This document shows, one piece after another, positions 33,601 to 45,040 of a stretch of DNA of 64,000 nucleotides. Source of the DNA: Echinococcus granulosus (Eukaryota > Platyhelminthes > Cestoda > Cyclophyllidea > Taeniidae); NCBI RefSeq assembly GCF_000524195.1, contig NW_020170571.1, positions 21,811-85,810 of the forward strand, in the 5' to 3' direction. A program made the translations under genes and the position numbers. Under the pieces are notes generated by a model, which saw only the letters and a list, made by a program, of their open reading frames with translations, was not told the origin of the DNA and did no database searches. Every line of letters begins with the position of its first letter. Position 1 is the stretch's first letter.

Positions 33601-35456
33601 AGGTTCCTTTTTCCATTGCTTCCATTACCTTTATTTTGTGCAAAAGACAAATATGCTGTCAGTTTAATTGGAGCTGGCTTTGCTAAATCTGTCATTGCTT
33701 CACCTCAAAAAATTAAAAAGGTGGCTTTATGCTAATATTTGATGCTAATGGTGATCATTCACATTAATTGGTGATGCATAGGTAGTGTGACTCTCAAAAC
33801 CGTAAACACAGTGGCTATTTACCATTCGCGAAGCCACTAAACCTTTGATTAAGGCCTGGCTTGAGAGATTACCGTGATGTGCGCGTCTCTGTGTGTGAAT
33901 TCCTAATGAGGGAGTCTCTCAGCTTAACACACTACAAAAATGCAAAGTGGCCATGGCACAGGATTGCTACGGCAGCACCAGTTGCAAAAGCCAAATGTCA
34001 CAACAGTCGCTCGAGGTGCATATTTCAATCCATAAGTTTTGAAATGAACGACCGAATTACAGCAAAAAGTGGTTTATCTTGATATAAAAGGGAGATATTC
34101 TAAACACTTATTCCGTAGAGCTGGAATCATAAATGGTAATTATCGCAGTGAAACGTTGTATTCGGAGTAAACCTTCCACATTTTGAAACCCACCGCCTTT
34201 CCTAAGGATTGCAAAAGCAGAGGATGGTAGTTTATTAAATTAAAGTGGAAAGTTAGAATGAATCAGAATGCCCACACGCATCTCGTCTCAGAATTAGGCA
34301 GATGAGTAAATTAATAATTCACCGTCTATGCATACATTACCAAGATGCTCACTTCCTTTTATAAAATTGTTTGAAAAGGGCAAAATACCCCGGGTACTGT
34401 AAACAAGGAGTAAGTAGAGATAAAACGCAAACGCTAAATTTGGGAAGAAATGGAATCACTTCTACAAACACGATACTATAAACGGAATTTTTGCCTCTTA
34501 TATCGGAAATAATCCTAGATTATTAATGTTAATAACAAGTGAAATAACTGTCAGCAATCTGACAGGACCTTTGATTGAGCATATTACTAGGATCTTAAAA
34601 AAGAGGTCCTTTAAATGTCTCAGTTAGTTCAAATTTTGCGAAGTGTTTTACATTGGTCTAAAACGACTAAGAGTCACTCAAAGGCATCCATTAGAATTTG
34701 AATCATAGACAACATAACTTATGCGTTAATAAACTGATCCAATATGAACCATGCAAAAAGTAGAAGCACGTGTAATTCATAAAATTAGGAAGAAGTCTTG
34801 GATTTAATATAGTATGCTCTTCCTATCGGCCATCAATTATTTGAAGCTATGTTCGCAAGTGATATGATCTGTTTTTCATGAATTTTCCTGATTTTTCATA
34901 ACCTTATTATCTCTACTGTTACATTACATTCAATTTTGTCGTCATCGGTTGATTCAATCAAAACACATCGGAACGCCTGACTCACCTGGGTGTCAAGAGA
35001 CCAGCAAAGCTCCTCCTCCATCACCTCTTCCTTCTCCGTGGTGAGAGTCTTCTCCTTCGAAAAACCTCCATTGGCCTGGATCATGGTGTTGGGCGGAGAA
35101 ATCTGCACATTAATATTCCCATTACGCGTAACCGTTTTGGTGAGCTGCAGACGACATGTTGCGGTGGTACGCTTCTCCGCTCGCAGGCTGTGTGTCTGTT
35201 CGGACGAAGTAGAATTGTCAAAGGTGGACGAGAAGATAATACAGGTGCGGGGACGGCCACCCACGCCGGTAGAGGGAGGACAGGTATTCTCTTCGTGGCG
35301 GGAGGCGAGATTGCGAATTCGAAATTTTGACTCCACCACACAGGAGGCGTCCAGGTTATCAAAATCAATGCGTTTTTTTACTTTTTCATTGAAGGGGAAC
35401 TTGCGAACGTAATCAAAGAGAAGGTCATAGACGTCCACCGTCTCTAGTGACGGCAT
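30388..35456 (-). CDS. Aerolysin/MTX2-type beta-pore-forming-like protein, two clear exons
   Basis: The minus-strand model joins 35456-34986 and 30690-30388 in phase 0, giving about 257 residues. The first exon ends in a Ser/Thr-rich FSSTFDNSTSSEQT block and a long run of alternating polar/apolar residues containing many T, S, E and K, then CWSLDTQ. The second begins VVIQPGHRTKADF, then NYTGIFQV. This order (N-T-S-x-x-Q-T, amphipathic hairpin strands, then a P-G-x-x-x-K-A segment) is the signature of the ETX/MTX2 and natterin-like aerolysin fold, whose members oligomerise on membranes. I see no obvious signal peptide at the chosen ATG, so the protein may be cytoplasmic or use an unconventional route. 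Assignment rests on pattern rather than alignment. Its role in this animal, whether defence, digestion or something else, is unknown. The 4.3-kb intron holds the unexplained open segments described separately. Confidence 0.65.
30898..31080 (-). pseudogene. Decayed partial copy of the G3BP-like NTF2 exon
   Basis: The segment aligns by eye to 28665-28855: GAGAGTCC, CGTGTTAT, GCTTTGAAGG and CTCAGGTTT are shared in order. It also continues across the exon 1 donor into a recognisable copy of the 36-nt intron and the ATATC start of exon 2. Because the intron is included, this is a genomic duplication and not a retrocopy. Only short parts stay open, and the upstream part has a shifted frame. It lies inside the aerolysin-like gene's intron, on the same strand. 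Confidence 0.65.
31484..31651 (-). CDS. Unrecognised open segment D in the aerolysin-like intron
   Basis: 56 codons between a CATAG acceptor and a strong GTGAGT donor, phase 0 at both ends. It contains KKYACDSNQCED, a pair of cysteines five residues apart, then VPPLRLYSS. I do not recognise a domain. It joins in phase to segment C before it and to the last aerolysin-like exon after it. Confidence 0.4.
31983..32186 (-). CDS. Unrecognised open segment C in the aerolysin-like intron
   Basis: 68 codons, phase 0 at both ends, with a GATTAG acceptor and a CAG/GTTAAA donor. It looks beta-rich (AILDIRIEVYN, NKIMIAFPS) with two cysteines. The family is unknown. Confidence 0.42.
32247..32393 (-). CDS. 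Unrecognised open segment B in the aerolysin-like intron
   Basis: 49 codons, phase 0, with an ATGTAG acceptor and a GTAGGG donor. A 60-nt gap (32187-32246) that behaves like a mini-intron separates it from segment C; removing it also removes an in-frame TAG. It contains VIGAFTNQVSNFIG and WRHENGSYRVL. The family is unknown. It could be a cassette of the host gene, a nested gene or chance. Confidence 0.4.
32394..34985. other. 5' part of the aerolysin-like intron, no gene seen
   Basis: The longest frames (32838-33077, 33192-33398 and 33861-34082, plus strand) are chance-length. The patch from 33190 to 33390 is slightly GC-richer and could be an old repeat, but I found no second copy. Confidence 0.35.
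34986..35456 (-). CDS. Aerolysin-like gene, exon 1
   Basis: 157 codons from an ATG in a good context (AAAATGC), ending in phase 0 at a strong GTGAGT donor. Without splicing the frame would run only about 30 codons further. GC content is well above that of the flanks. Residues of about 78-150 form the Ser/Thr-rich, strand-like part expected to make the membrane hairpin in this fold. Confidence 0.8.
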
Positions 35457-35964
35457 TTTGCTAATTAGCTTAAAAAATTGATCAGAAAGGAGGCATTCTG
35501 AATAAAATGGTCAAAAGATTGCAAATATGAAACTCCAGATCTTCAATGGTAGATTAAAATGAAATTAATTACAGGGCAATAACTTGTCGTTCATAACACA
35601 AGAACTAGCACAAGTGATGTTTAAGGAAATTCGCGTGTTCAGCACTTTGACCCTTAGATGTTTGGAGAGACAAACGAATTGAACCCAAGGTTCTAACAGG
35701 AATAATAGTTAAATGAATGATTGTTTAAGGTGCGAATTTTAGCATTTTTGCAATCCAATTATCTAAAACTAAAACGGAGCATCGCTTAAGCTGATTTTAC
35801 TCCCATTGGGACCACATAATAATGTATACTAGCAGTAAGCAAGTTATTTCGTAGTTTGGACGTCTAATAATTTGTTAACCGCATATTATACTATACGAGC
35901 ACTGCATGTGGCCTAGCCATTAGCTTCCCAACCCTTCTGTACGTTGGTTATATATGTTTTTTTA

Positions 35965-36010
35965 GAGTACTTTGGTTTCTTACGACTTCAGGGAAGACTT
36001 GGGGTCTACA
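35965..36010 (-). mobile_element. Terminal fragment of the LTR-like repeat, reverse
   Basis: The plus strand reads CTTCAGGGAAGACTTGGGG followed by TCTACA, the reverse complement of the 5' end of the repeat (TGTAGACCCC...). Only the end remains. Confidence 0.4.
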
Positions 36011-37539
36011 TTCACATAACCAGACTCATGTCATCCATGAAGAACACTGCAGTGGAAAACTCTGTTGGACCCACTGAAGTCAGGTCTTTATATGTTATTT
36101 TTTTGCACTGAGTTATGGAAAATAAGGAGTACCATAGGGAGTTATAGAGTATTAAAATATTTTGTGGTTATTTAATGATTTACAACGGATCAAATATTTC
36201 TTTAACTTAAGAAAAATTGCGAGTACTTTGCATAATCTCTTCTCATATTAAAACACGGATATCAAAAAGAAATATAAATGACAAATTTTTTTTAGAGGCT
36301 GCCGAAAATGTGCGACATATCTAGGATAAAATGTGGCAATATGTAGGGATATCAGGAGGCCAATATGTAAACCCATTTGCAGGCCAATAACTAATAGCAC
36401 TGATGACCAAAAACAGGTCAGGAATTTTTTCTTTGCTCATCACTATACAAAAATATAAAGAAGGATTTCATTTTATCCATAATTGTCTAAATAAAAAAGG
36501 GACTTTAATAAAATCGCTCGTAGACAAAACGTTCTCTCAACCCATTGTTTGGGCCCAATTCTCCCCCTGGGGCTAGAATATAACCTGTCATTGGCTATTC
36601 ATAGACTCGAAGAGTCTTTATCCATTGCTCACAGCACCTACTTACCGATAGAACAAGAGAAAACCAAATGACGCCTTCGTCAGGCATTTCCCAGTTAAAA
36701 TCAGCTTTAATGCTTGCTAATACCCCCATACAAAATAAGCTATCCTTTATTAACCGACTATTTTAAAGTAAAAAGCGGAAAGGAGTTGTGTTCTTAATAA
36801 ACACCGAAATTATCCCAGCTCTAACCGAGGCCTGCTCACGTTAAACGCCACAAAGGTACCACAAAATGCCTCTGATTAAAATATTTTGCAAAGCACTTCA
36901 TTCCGGTTGACAACCTCCTCTTGGAATATAAATGATCTACCCACTAAAATGAAAGGACTTAAAACAGTAAATATGCAAAAATTCTGAACATATGTAATTT
37001 TTAAAATCTAAACGAAAGTGTAGTTAGGTACTTAAGAGGTGGTATTTTAAAGGGTTTGATATAAGTTGTGAATGCCGAGGGAAAATGACTGATAAACACA
37101 TTCTCACTAAATGTATGGACTTAGCTTGTAGCTAAATGAATAGCTTACCTGATTTGAGGAGGTCGGAGAATTGGCTAAAATTCACATAAAAACATTTTAG
37201 ATATAGCTTTATGGCGAAGTGGAATAAAGCGGCAGTATGAAAATCCAATCCCACAGAAGCAAATGGGAAAGCAGTTCCCTTGTTATCAGAAAAGCATTGC
37301 GCCACACATATATCCCTGGCCTTAGCACTTTTTTTCAAATGGGTAGTAGTATCTGCACGTAATTTTGTCTGACTCTTGGAGTTAGAGCCAAAAATGAATC
37401 ATGTTAATATGTTCCTTTAAAATCGAAGACTACAAACACTCAAAGCGTAGAGCATGAGAAGCAGCAACAATTCAAGGGTGCGAAAATTACTGAAGAATCC
37501 CAAAAAACAACCTACACAGCACCGAGCACAATCCACGTG

Positions 37540-37860
37540 TATTTATGAATCCGAAGGCGACCTAACCAACCTCATTGACCACGTCCAGAGCCAACCAGAG
37601 CCTTGGGTTTGCGCATAGAGGCGCACGCAACAGGTGCATCTGATTCGACCACACGCGTGCGCACACGATGGCAGTGGTGGTGATGATGCTGGGGAGAGTG
37701 GAGGCAGCCTTGGGAACAAAGGGAGTCTGTATTAATCATCGATTAAGCAGCATCGGCAACACCGGCAAAGGCACCATTGACGGCGGTGTATGCGTGTGGA
37801 TGTCAGTGCCTGTGCCGTGTGGTGCCGTCCCAGGAACACCTGTCGGTTAAACTACTTTCT
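37540..37860. promoter_or_regulatory. GC-rich island, possible promoter or untranslated exon
   Basis: About 320 bases are clearly richer in G+C and CpG than the surrounding DNA, with GTGG/GATG-type runs and ACGCGTGCGCAC. A 60-codon frame at 37668-37850 is low-complexity and not called. It lies 2 kb upstream of the minus-strand aerolysin-like gene, so a distant promoter or non-coding first exon is possible. The sequence does not prove this. Confidence 0.25.
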
Positions 37861-40800
37861 CCGTGACGTCTACAGATGCCACGTGTGATTTTAAACCCCT
37901 TAATTTTAATTGCCTGACTTATGAAACCTTCAAGTACTGCTTGTGCAAAAGGTGCCCTATGGACTTTTATTTGAAGCCCTCGAATGCAAAAGGTGGTTTT
38001 CCCAGCCCTTGCTTTACTAATTAGGTTTATGATTTCGCTTTAATTCCTCCTAAATATGACAATCAGGAAACAACAATATTTCCAAAGATTGTTTAATACT
38101 GTCTCTACTTTAAATCTCTCAGTCAATTAGAAATCATGCTTAAAAGCATCTTGAGTGGAGTTGCATTATTTGTTAAGACTAAAGTGTCTGTCAATCAACT
38201 TACTACATTCTATCTACAGATTTATACTTAGATTTTAACAGGTATTAATTTAAATCCTTCAAATGAATCGCGTTTTTGTGTAGAAGTTAAACCTACAATC
38301 GACAAACATTAAAAGGCTTTAAGGGTGCCATACAAGGCCATTTTTGTTGACGTTTTTAAGGTAATGATGCACATACTTTTTGTTTATTGGTGAACGGTTA
38401 GTTGATAACATGGGATATACATGTATATGAAGGTTAACCTGTCCGATACAAAAGTGACTGTCATGAAATACGGTGGAGAAATTCATGTAAAATGCCATCT
38501 TTACTATTTAACATATTAAAGAAATGTAGGAATTTGGTACAGTCGAAACTGTGGGATATGTATAATAAAATCAGGTAATTCTACTGATTGTTGTCGTATT
38601 CTTAATGCAATGCATTAAGTTAAAGTTAAGAGGATATTTCTTAAAATTTTGTAAATTTAAGGTCACCTTTCGAAACAGATTGCATTCCAATCAGCGTGTC
38701 TACTTCCTTTGCAGCAAAAGTCGAAGCCGGTCCTATGGATGACCGCTGCACTGAAAAATTTTAGACTGACCTTTATTTTGCAAATAATAGCCCTAATAAT
38801 TTTCGGTTGCTCGGTTAGCAGACGTGTCAAAGACTGCGGAATGAACCACATTTAAAGACGGATTTAGCCCTTATCTAGAAATGCGTTTAAATACTTGCAT
38901 TTTACCCATAATACTAAATTGGGATTATAATAAATAAGAGAGGGTAGGTGTGTTTTTTGCTTTCAGCTAGAGATTTGCCCCTAAAACTTTTCCATTTTGA
39001 GTAGGGGTCTGTGCAAAATGCAGAAATTTCCAGAGGAGGTGCAAATTTTCAAAATTATATGGTGTCAGCGCAAAAACCCACTTCTCTGGTTCCCTTGTCA
39101 ACTGGTAAACGAATTATTCTGGTAAATAAATAAATATTTCCGACGAAACAAGTTATGTTATCCCTGTTTCCAGTGCTATCCTTGGGCGCTTCCTATCGGC
39201 CCCGGGCTTACACTCCGGGCTTTTCCCAAGAGTGCCACATAATATGAGCGCACTCATAGCCGTTAAATTGCATTGTTTTGATACATTTCAGGCCCCGTTT
39301 CGGTTGGACAATGGGAATTCGGTACAATACATTGCTCAACCAAAACATGGGAAATTCCTCCAATGTACGGAAGCAAAATACTTTCTCGATTTCAATGGGC
39401 AAGTGATTTATTCAGGTTTGAATGTCGTGCGAGAAATAAAATTTGAAATAATTTTTTTAATAGCTTCTACCGATTTACAACGTCTACTTTGAAAACTGCT
39501 TTATTTTGCAAATTCGTATCTCTAATCAACCCTTACATTTCACCCTTGTGATTCGTTCGGATTACCAATATTTCTCCCTAATTTCCCTTGTCTGAGTTCA
39601 GATTTGAAATAGCAGGTTGTAAATCATTGGCTCGATGTTTTGATGCCACAAAAGTGACGGAGTGAAATATCTACTCGCCTCTCAAACCGGATAGATTCTG
39701 CCTACATCTGCGTGGGTTATAAAACCTAAATTTTGGCAACTTTTATCTTGTAAAATGAAATTGTTTCGACTGTTTTTAAATGCAAAACGCTATTTAAATG
39801 GCAAGAATGTGATTTGCTCTTGCATCAATTAAAGTAGTGTTAAAATGGAAGATTAACTCATCTTAATGTACGGCTTTAAATCCACTGGTTACAATTTAAA
39901 ATCAACTTCGCCAATTGGTGTCCAAAAGTTATGCCAAATCATTAGGTGTGAATGAAAATCCTCATAAAATTTATGCTCCTCATCTTAAAATATAGACGGC
40001 AGAGAACGTCCCAAGTATTTGTATAACCAAAAAACTTAATGTCTTTAGAGCTAAAAAGGTTTGTTTTGGTGGCTTAAAGATAATCAACTTAGGTGCTTGG
40101 AAAAAATCTTAACAAGACACTTAAAGCGACGCTTTCCTTGTAAAACGATGACAGTTTTTTGTGTTGAAGCAACGTCTACTGAGCGTGAGAGGAAACTCCA
40201 ATCAATTAGGGAACAGGATGAGTTCTGCGCGCTAGATAGAGGAAACTGCTCCAATTTGTAATCTTCAAAAATAACTTTTAAACGATTACTTGGTAGTTTA
40301 ATTAAGGATTTACAAATTGATTTTTATGCAATTTCCAAAGTGGCGCCTGAGGGGGACATTTAATTTGTCTGTATGTGTATAAGATCAATGACCATATCAT
40401 AGTGAATTAATTGTAAAAAATCTGAATTTTTCTTCGCATCAGTTGCCATTTCCTTGAGTAGAGTTTTCTTTGCTTGGTTCTGGAATTCAAAAACCCAAAA
40501 AGGCGTAAATAAAATTAGCATGCTCCTTTCTTTCGATACTCTATCGATGATAACGTAATCTAAGTCACGACTAAGTGACCTTTGCACAGGTGCATTGCTT
40601 TGCAAAAAAGTAAATTGTATGACTTATTACCCGTTATTTTACTTTGGTTTCTTATTAAGTGATAGAAAAGATTTAAACTATACAATGTTACACTTTTTTA
40701 CTGGTGGGATTCGAGTTAATGATAAAAGAATTGCTTTGGGCCACCAACGGTTTTAGTAGCCCTAAAGTTGTTCCAAGCTTTCGTCACTATAGAACTTTTC

Positions 40801-41966
40801 TTTCCTATGCGATCACAACTTTGCGGGAAAAAAGGGGATCCCTACTTTTAAGGCATCATTTTTTGAAAAAAAAGCGTCTTACGCAAAGTGTCAAGTTAGT
40901 CATTGAATGGCAGTTTTTTTCCTGTTTTGGACACCTCGAGCTTTGTGCTGTGAAGGAAGCTGGTATAATTTTTTCTACATCTGAAGCAGTACTTTTCAGT
41001 AAATAAACCACTTCATGCGTTAGCGCTGCTTTTTGAGTATTTTGTCGGGATCGTTTCGAAGATCTTTGGCTTGCACTTTCATGGAGGTTGTGACTGTTTT
41101 CCCATTTCTGTATGACCACAATTTTCAGCTTATTTTAATGCTGATTTTAGGTGTGACCTAAGCTGCAAACTTATAAGTGATAATTTTTCTATAAAAACGT
41201 CATAGTAATTGACAAAATTCATTCTTAGGAACAGTTTGATTAAAAATATTCCATTCCCAGAGCGTACTCAATCCGTAATAATTGGATCCATATATTTGAG
41301 CGTTTCATTACATAAGATATACTTGAATATCATCAGTGCTTCTCTCTCCTAACTCCATTTTTGGGTTTGGACTCCGTGGATTCAGGGGAGAAAGATCATA
41401 TATATTTGCAAAGTTTCACAGATTATCAAGGTTTATGAGGGCATCAGAGTTTGTTTCCTCCTAGGGGCTCGAAGACGTTTACTCTGCAACGAAGTTGGAG
41501 TAAAGTAAACGCATGCAATCAAAATGCCGTAACCAAACAAACATGCATCACATTTTCTAATACCACTTCTAAAGTTCAAATGCTATGTGCAGTAATGACT
41601 TGCAGGACGAATGATTGTAGTGTATTATGAGAAGTTTACAGGTAGAAGTGCAATATCTTGTTTAATTTGTGCAACTTTTTTATCCTTAGAGTTTTTAAGT
41701 CCGATACAAATTTTCTGCACTTCGATTTAGACATTTTGGGAGTTAGATTTTTACATCAAGCACTAATAGGCACAACTTCCAACAAAAATTAGCACTTGTC
41801 CTTATGACTTCACCGCATTTGACTGTAATATTGCAGCCAGGTTTAAAATTACGACGCTTGTGTAATTATATAATTGCATTGCATATAAAGTAAGTATTCA
41901 TGATAAAACGTATAATATGCCTAATGAAAGATTCGGTTCTACCAGACATAAAATACATTAACACAT

Positions 41967-42975
41967 ATGGCTCTCCAAGTCTTCCATGAAGACGAAAGAA
42001 GACATGATGCCCTAGCAGAAAACGTATATTTTTCCTACGGCAGGACCTGGGGTTTCTGACATGGCTAGGGGGTTATCTCACCTGACAACCGCACAATGGC
42101 AAGGCATCTAAGTGGCCCCTTTACCAAAACCGGGAGATAAATATACAGCCGACACATCACACAACTCCTTTTCCCTTCCTACCGTCGTTTCTAAAGCTCC
42201 CTTTAGTCGACCTTTCGAACCGGCTATCAAAATGCAAATGGTGCTGCAAGAAAATACTCACCAACAAACCGTGTCAGTCATTTATTTTCCGTGTAAGTAA
42301 AAAGATAGTTAAGTACCATGTCAGCGATCCTCCTTGAGAATTCTGATAGATCTGAAGTTCCGTCCTGGTGGGGAACTGGATTTGGAGAGAGGGAAATGTT
42401 CATAATTATCCGTAGGGTCTACCGGACTAAAAGCCGAGTCATGCAACAAAGGACGGTCTTTAGTCTATTCCTCCTTGCCACGTTATTCTCAGTTCAAAGA
42501 TGCCTAACCATACCTACCTGGTATCAATCCAGACAGTAGGGAAGTGGAGGAGGTATCGCATTTTTACATCATTGATATCTGCCTACAGGTAAGGTGAACA
42601 GCTCCGTAAAGAACCTTTTCAGCTAGTTCACAACTAGTCCCACTCCAGTTATTGAAAGCTTTCCTGCAGACTACGGGGTTGGAGTATTTGCCCAATGTGG
42701 ACATCACTTTTAGCCTTTCTGTTGGGTATCATCACCGATTCTCCCATCCGTAGTATATGGACTTCTTTTGCTCCGTTAAGGTCTACCACCAGTGTGGCGC
42801 CTCTAGACTTCCCTGAAAATAAATGAAGTTGAAATACTTGGGCGGCAAACGTATTGTCGACATACAGAAGGGCTGGGTGGCTACTGGAAAAAGCCAAAGG
42901 CCAGTCCACCTGGCAAAGGTACAATGGCGGAGACCCAAAGTGGCCCCTTTACCGAAACTGCAAGTCGAAAAACCA
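41967..42975 (+). mobile_element. TRIM-like element: two LTR-like repeats around a non-coding interior
   Basis: Two direct copies of the LTR-like unit, at about 41967-42140 and 42793-42975, flank roughly 650 bases without a coding frame. The right-hand unit starts TGTGGCGCC, typical of an LTR (TG). The interior from about 42500 to 42790 is shared in the same order with 59395-59740 (AGTAGGGAAGTGG, GATATCTG, GACATCAC, CACCGATTC and others). The absence of gag/pol and the short size match terminal-repeat retrotransposons in miniature, a class known from tapeworms and plants. The two LTRs differ a lot from each other, so the insertion is old, or two insertions are nested. Confidence 0.5.
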
Positions 42976-44282
42976 ACAAAATACAGTACATTATTGACCT
43001 GTATAATTTTTGTGGCTAAGGTAACTTGCACTAAGTAGAACAGCATTTCTAATGTATCTAGAAACAAGTATGGCATTTCTATTTTCATAGCGTCAGAATG
43101 TACGATTCTCTTAAACAATGGATTTCATTCCATTAAATTTACCCAATATTTATTATAAATTAAGTTAGTTTTCAAACATCAAGCCTTGACAAAAGGGAGC
43201 TTCTTTTCAGCAGCCAAAATTCTCATTGTCTCAAAAACAGTTGACTACCCTTCAATCGATCGTTCTCTTCCTCCTAGCCTTGAAAACAAAAATAAGGCGC
43301 ATTCCCCTCATGGTTAGTCACGCACAATTCCACTACCTCATGAGGAGCTTTTAACCATTGGGCAAAGCGCTCCTATGAGGGCGCACAAATAGACCCTCTA
43401 ATTGGAGGGAGGGGTGATGTAAAAAGAGAGGACAAAAACAGTGATGAAGACTGGGGAGGGTTAGAACTCAAGGCGGGTAAGATACAGAGTCGGTTTAATT
43501 TGTCCTCCATTCCCTCGTTGGACGGAATGACAGTGAATTAAGCTTGAAGGTCACGTATTCTTGCTAGTGAGAGTCAGGGTTGTAAGGTCGATTTAGGGAA
43601 CCTGAACAGGAATTTTCCTTGTCAAATTTACTGTGGTTCCTAATTTTCGATAAAATTTGGTTTTATCTTGACCAAACTATTTACAAAAATCCACTAAAAT
43701 ATCGTCTTCTTAAAGCATTTTTAAAAAACTTAGTCCAATTGTGATGAGATAATGACTGTAAAAGTATTTTGCCGTGTATTTATTCTGAACATAGGCTCAC
43801 ACTCTCTGATTGATTAGTTTCGTTTTAGTGTGGAATCGGATGGACCCACTGCGTAAAATAATCTAATTCGAAAAAAAAACCCACAGAATTGACAACTTTG
43901 GAGTAAAATTTCTTGTAATAGACTTTGTTTGCTGAGGCAAACTGACTACGACATGCAACTGCTGGAGTGAATCATTTACAACTTTGGTGCAGGCAATGCC
44001 TCGCAACCATTTGGGCGAGACGACAGCAAAATAACACTGTTGACACTTTTAGTGTTGTCTCGTCTAAGAGTATTGTTAGACTTCAGTTTGTTTAGTTGTT
44101 ATGTTCCATTAGCATTCAGAGCCAAGGAGGAAAGTAGATTCAAATCAAAATAGTCACCGCTCACCAGTAGATGATTTGCACTGGGATTAATTTAAAGGAA
44201 AAATTAAATGATTACTCTACAGAATACTTCGAAATTTTGAAAAGACACGACCATTCAAAACCAAAAAAAAGATGCGCTGCCA

Positions 44283-44425
44283 TTATGCGTTTATCGTTTG
44301 TTTAACTCTCGGTCATTATAACGAGCCACCTCGGGGTCCCGCCATTGTAACTTCATCAGGAGCCATGGCCTCCGGAGCCTGCGAGCAGGCCCCAAGCCCC
44401 ACTATACTTCGACGCCCGTACAAGT
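44283..44425 (-). mobile_element. LTR-like repeat copy, reverse, 5' end missing
   Basis: The plus strand reads GTTTAACTCTCGG, then CGGGGTCCCGCCATTGTA, GGAGCC and CTTCGACGCC, the reverse complement of the repeat. Truncated at its LTR start. Confidence 0.55.
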
Positions 44426-44886
44426 TTATTCTCAGACAATAAACTAAAGCTGATCAGTTCTCACATGTGTAAAATACCTTGTCTAGTTCATTTAAATGGC
44501 TTCACCATGCCTGGATAATACAAATGACCGGTAGTTTGCAAATGCAAGTGAAACGTGTGAGATCAATTGGACCATTTTGTACATAGTAATCCGTCTGAAA
44601 AAAGAAACAAAGAATAGTATGAAATGAAAAACAGTTCTGAAAGTCGACCCCAGTATAGTGGAAATGAAATGATCAAAAGTGAATACTGATTCGTTCAGGG
44701 GTTTCAGAAGACTCCATGTTTTACCCATGATTTTGCAATTGGGGCTGTCTTCGTCGATACATCAGGTCTTACCCTCAGATATTATCCTCTGTCGGAAAGC
44801 CGCTATTTTTTATTACCCGCAGTCGATATTTCTGGTTTCACGTACCAAACTTTCTAATTATTTATTGTGTGCTAGGCTATTAGCAT

Positions 44887-45040
44887 TGTGGCGCTTTAGA
44901 GCTTCCCTTAATTTGAAAAAAGGTATAATACTTGGGCGGAATATGTACTGCCGACGTAGAGAAGGGCTGGAGGCTACTGACGTGGCCTGGAGGCCATCCT
45001 GACCAATGGAAGTATAAAAGCCCAGCCTTAAGCGCCCGCG
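44887..45040 (+). mobile_element. Solo LTR-like repeat copy, forward
   Basis: It starts TGTGGCGCTTTAGAGCTTCCC and carries ATAATACTTGGGCGGAATATG, AGAAGGGCTGG and GGAGGCCATCCTG. It faces the reverse copy at 44283-44425, making an inverted pair about 460 bases apart. Confidence 0.6.

Noticed and set aside
34990..35412. 140-codon plus-strand frame
   Set aside because: It is antisense to the first aerolysin-like exon, and the minus-strand frame has the motifs and the donor.
42649..43118. Minus-strand frames of 91 and 111 codons
   Set aside because: They lie across the right LTR-like unit and its flank. No domain, and other repeat copies do not keep them open.
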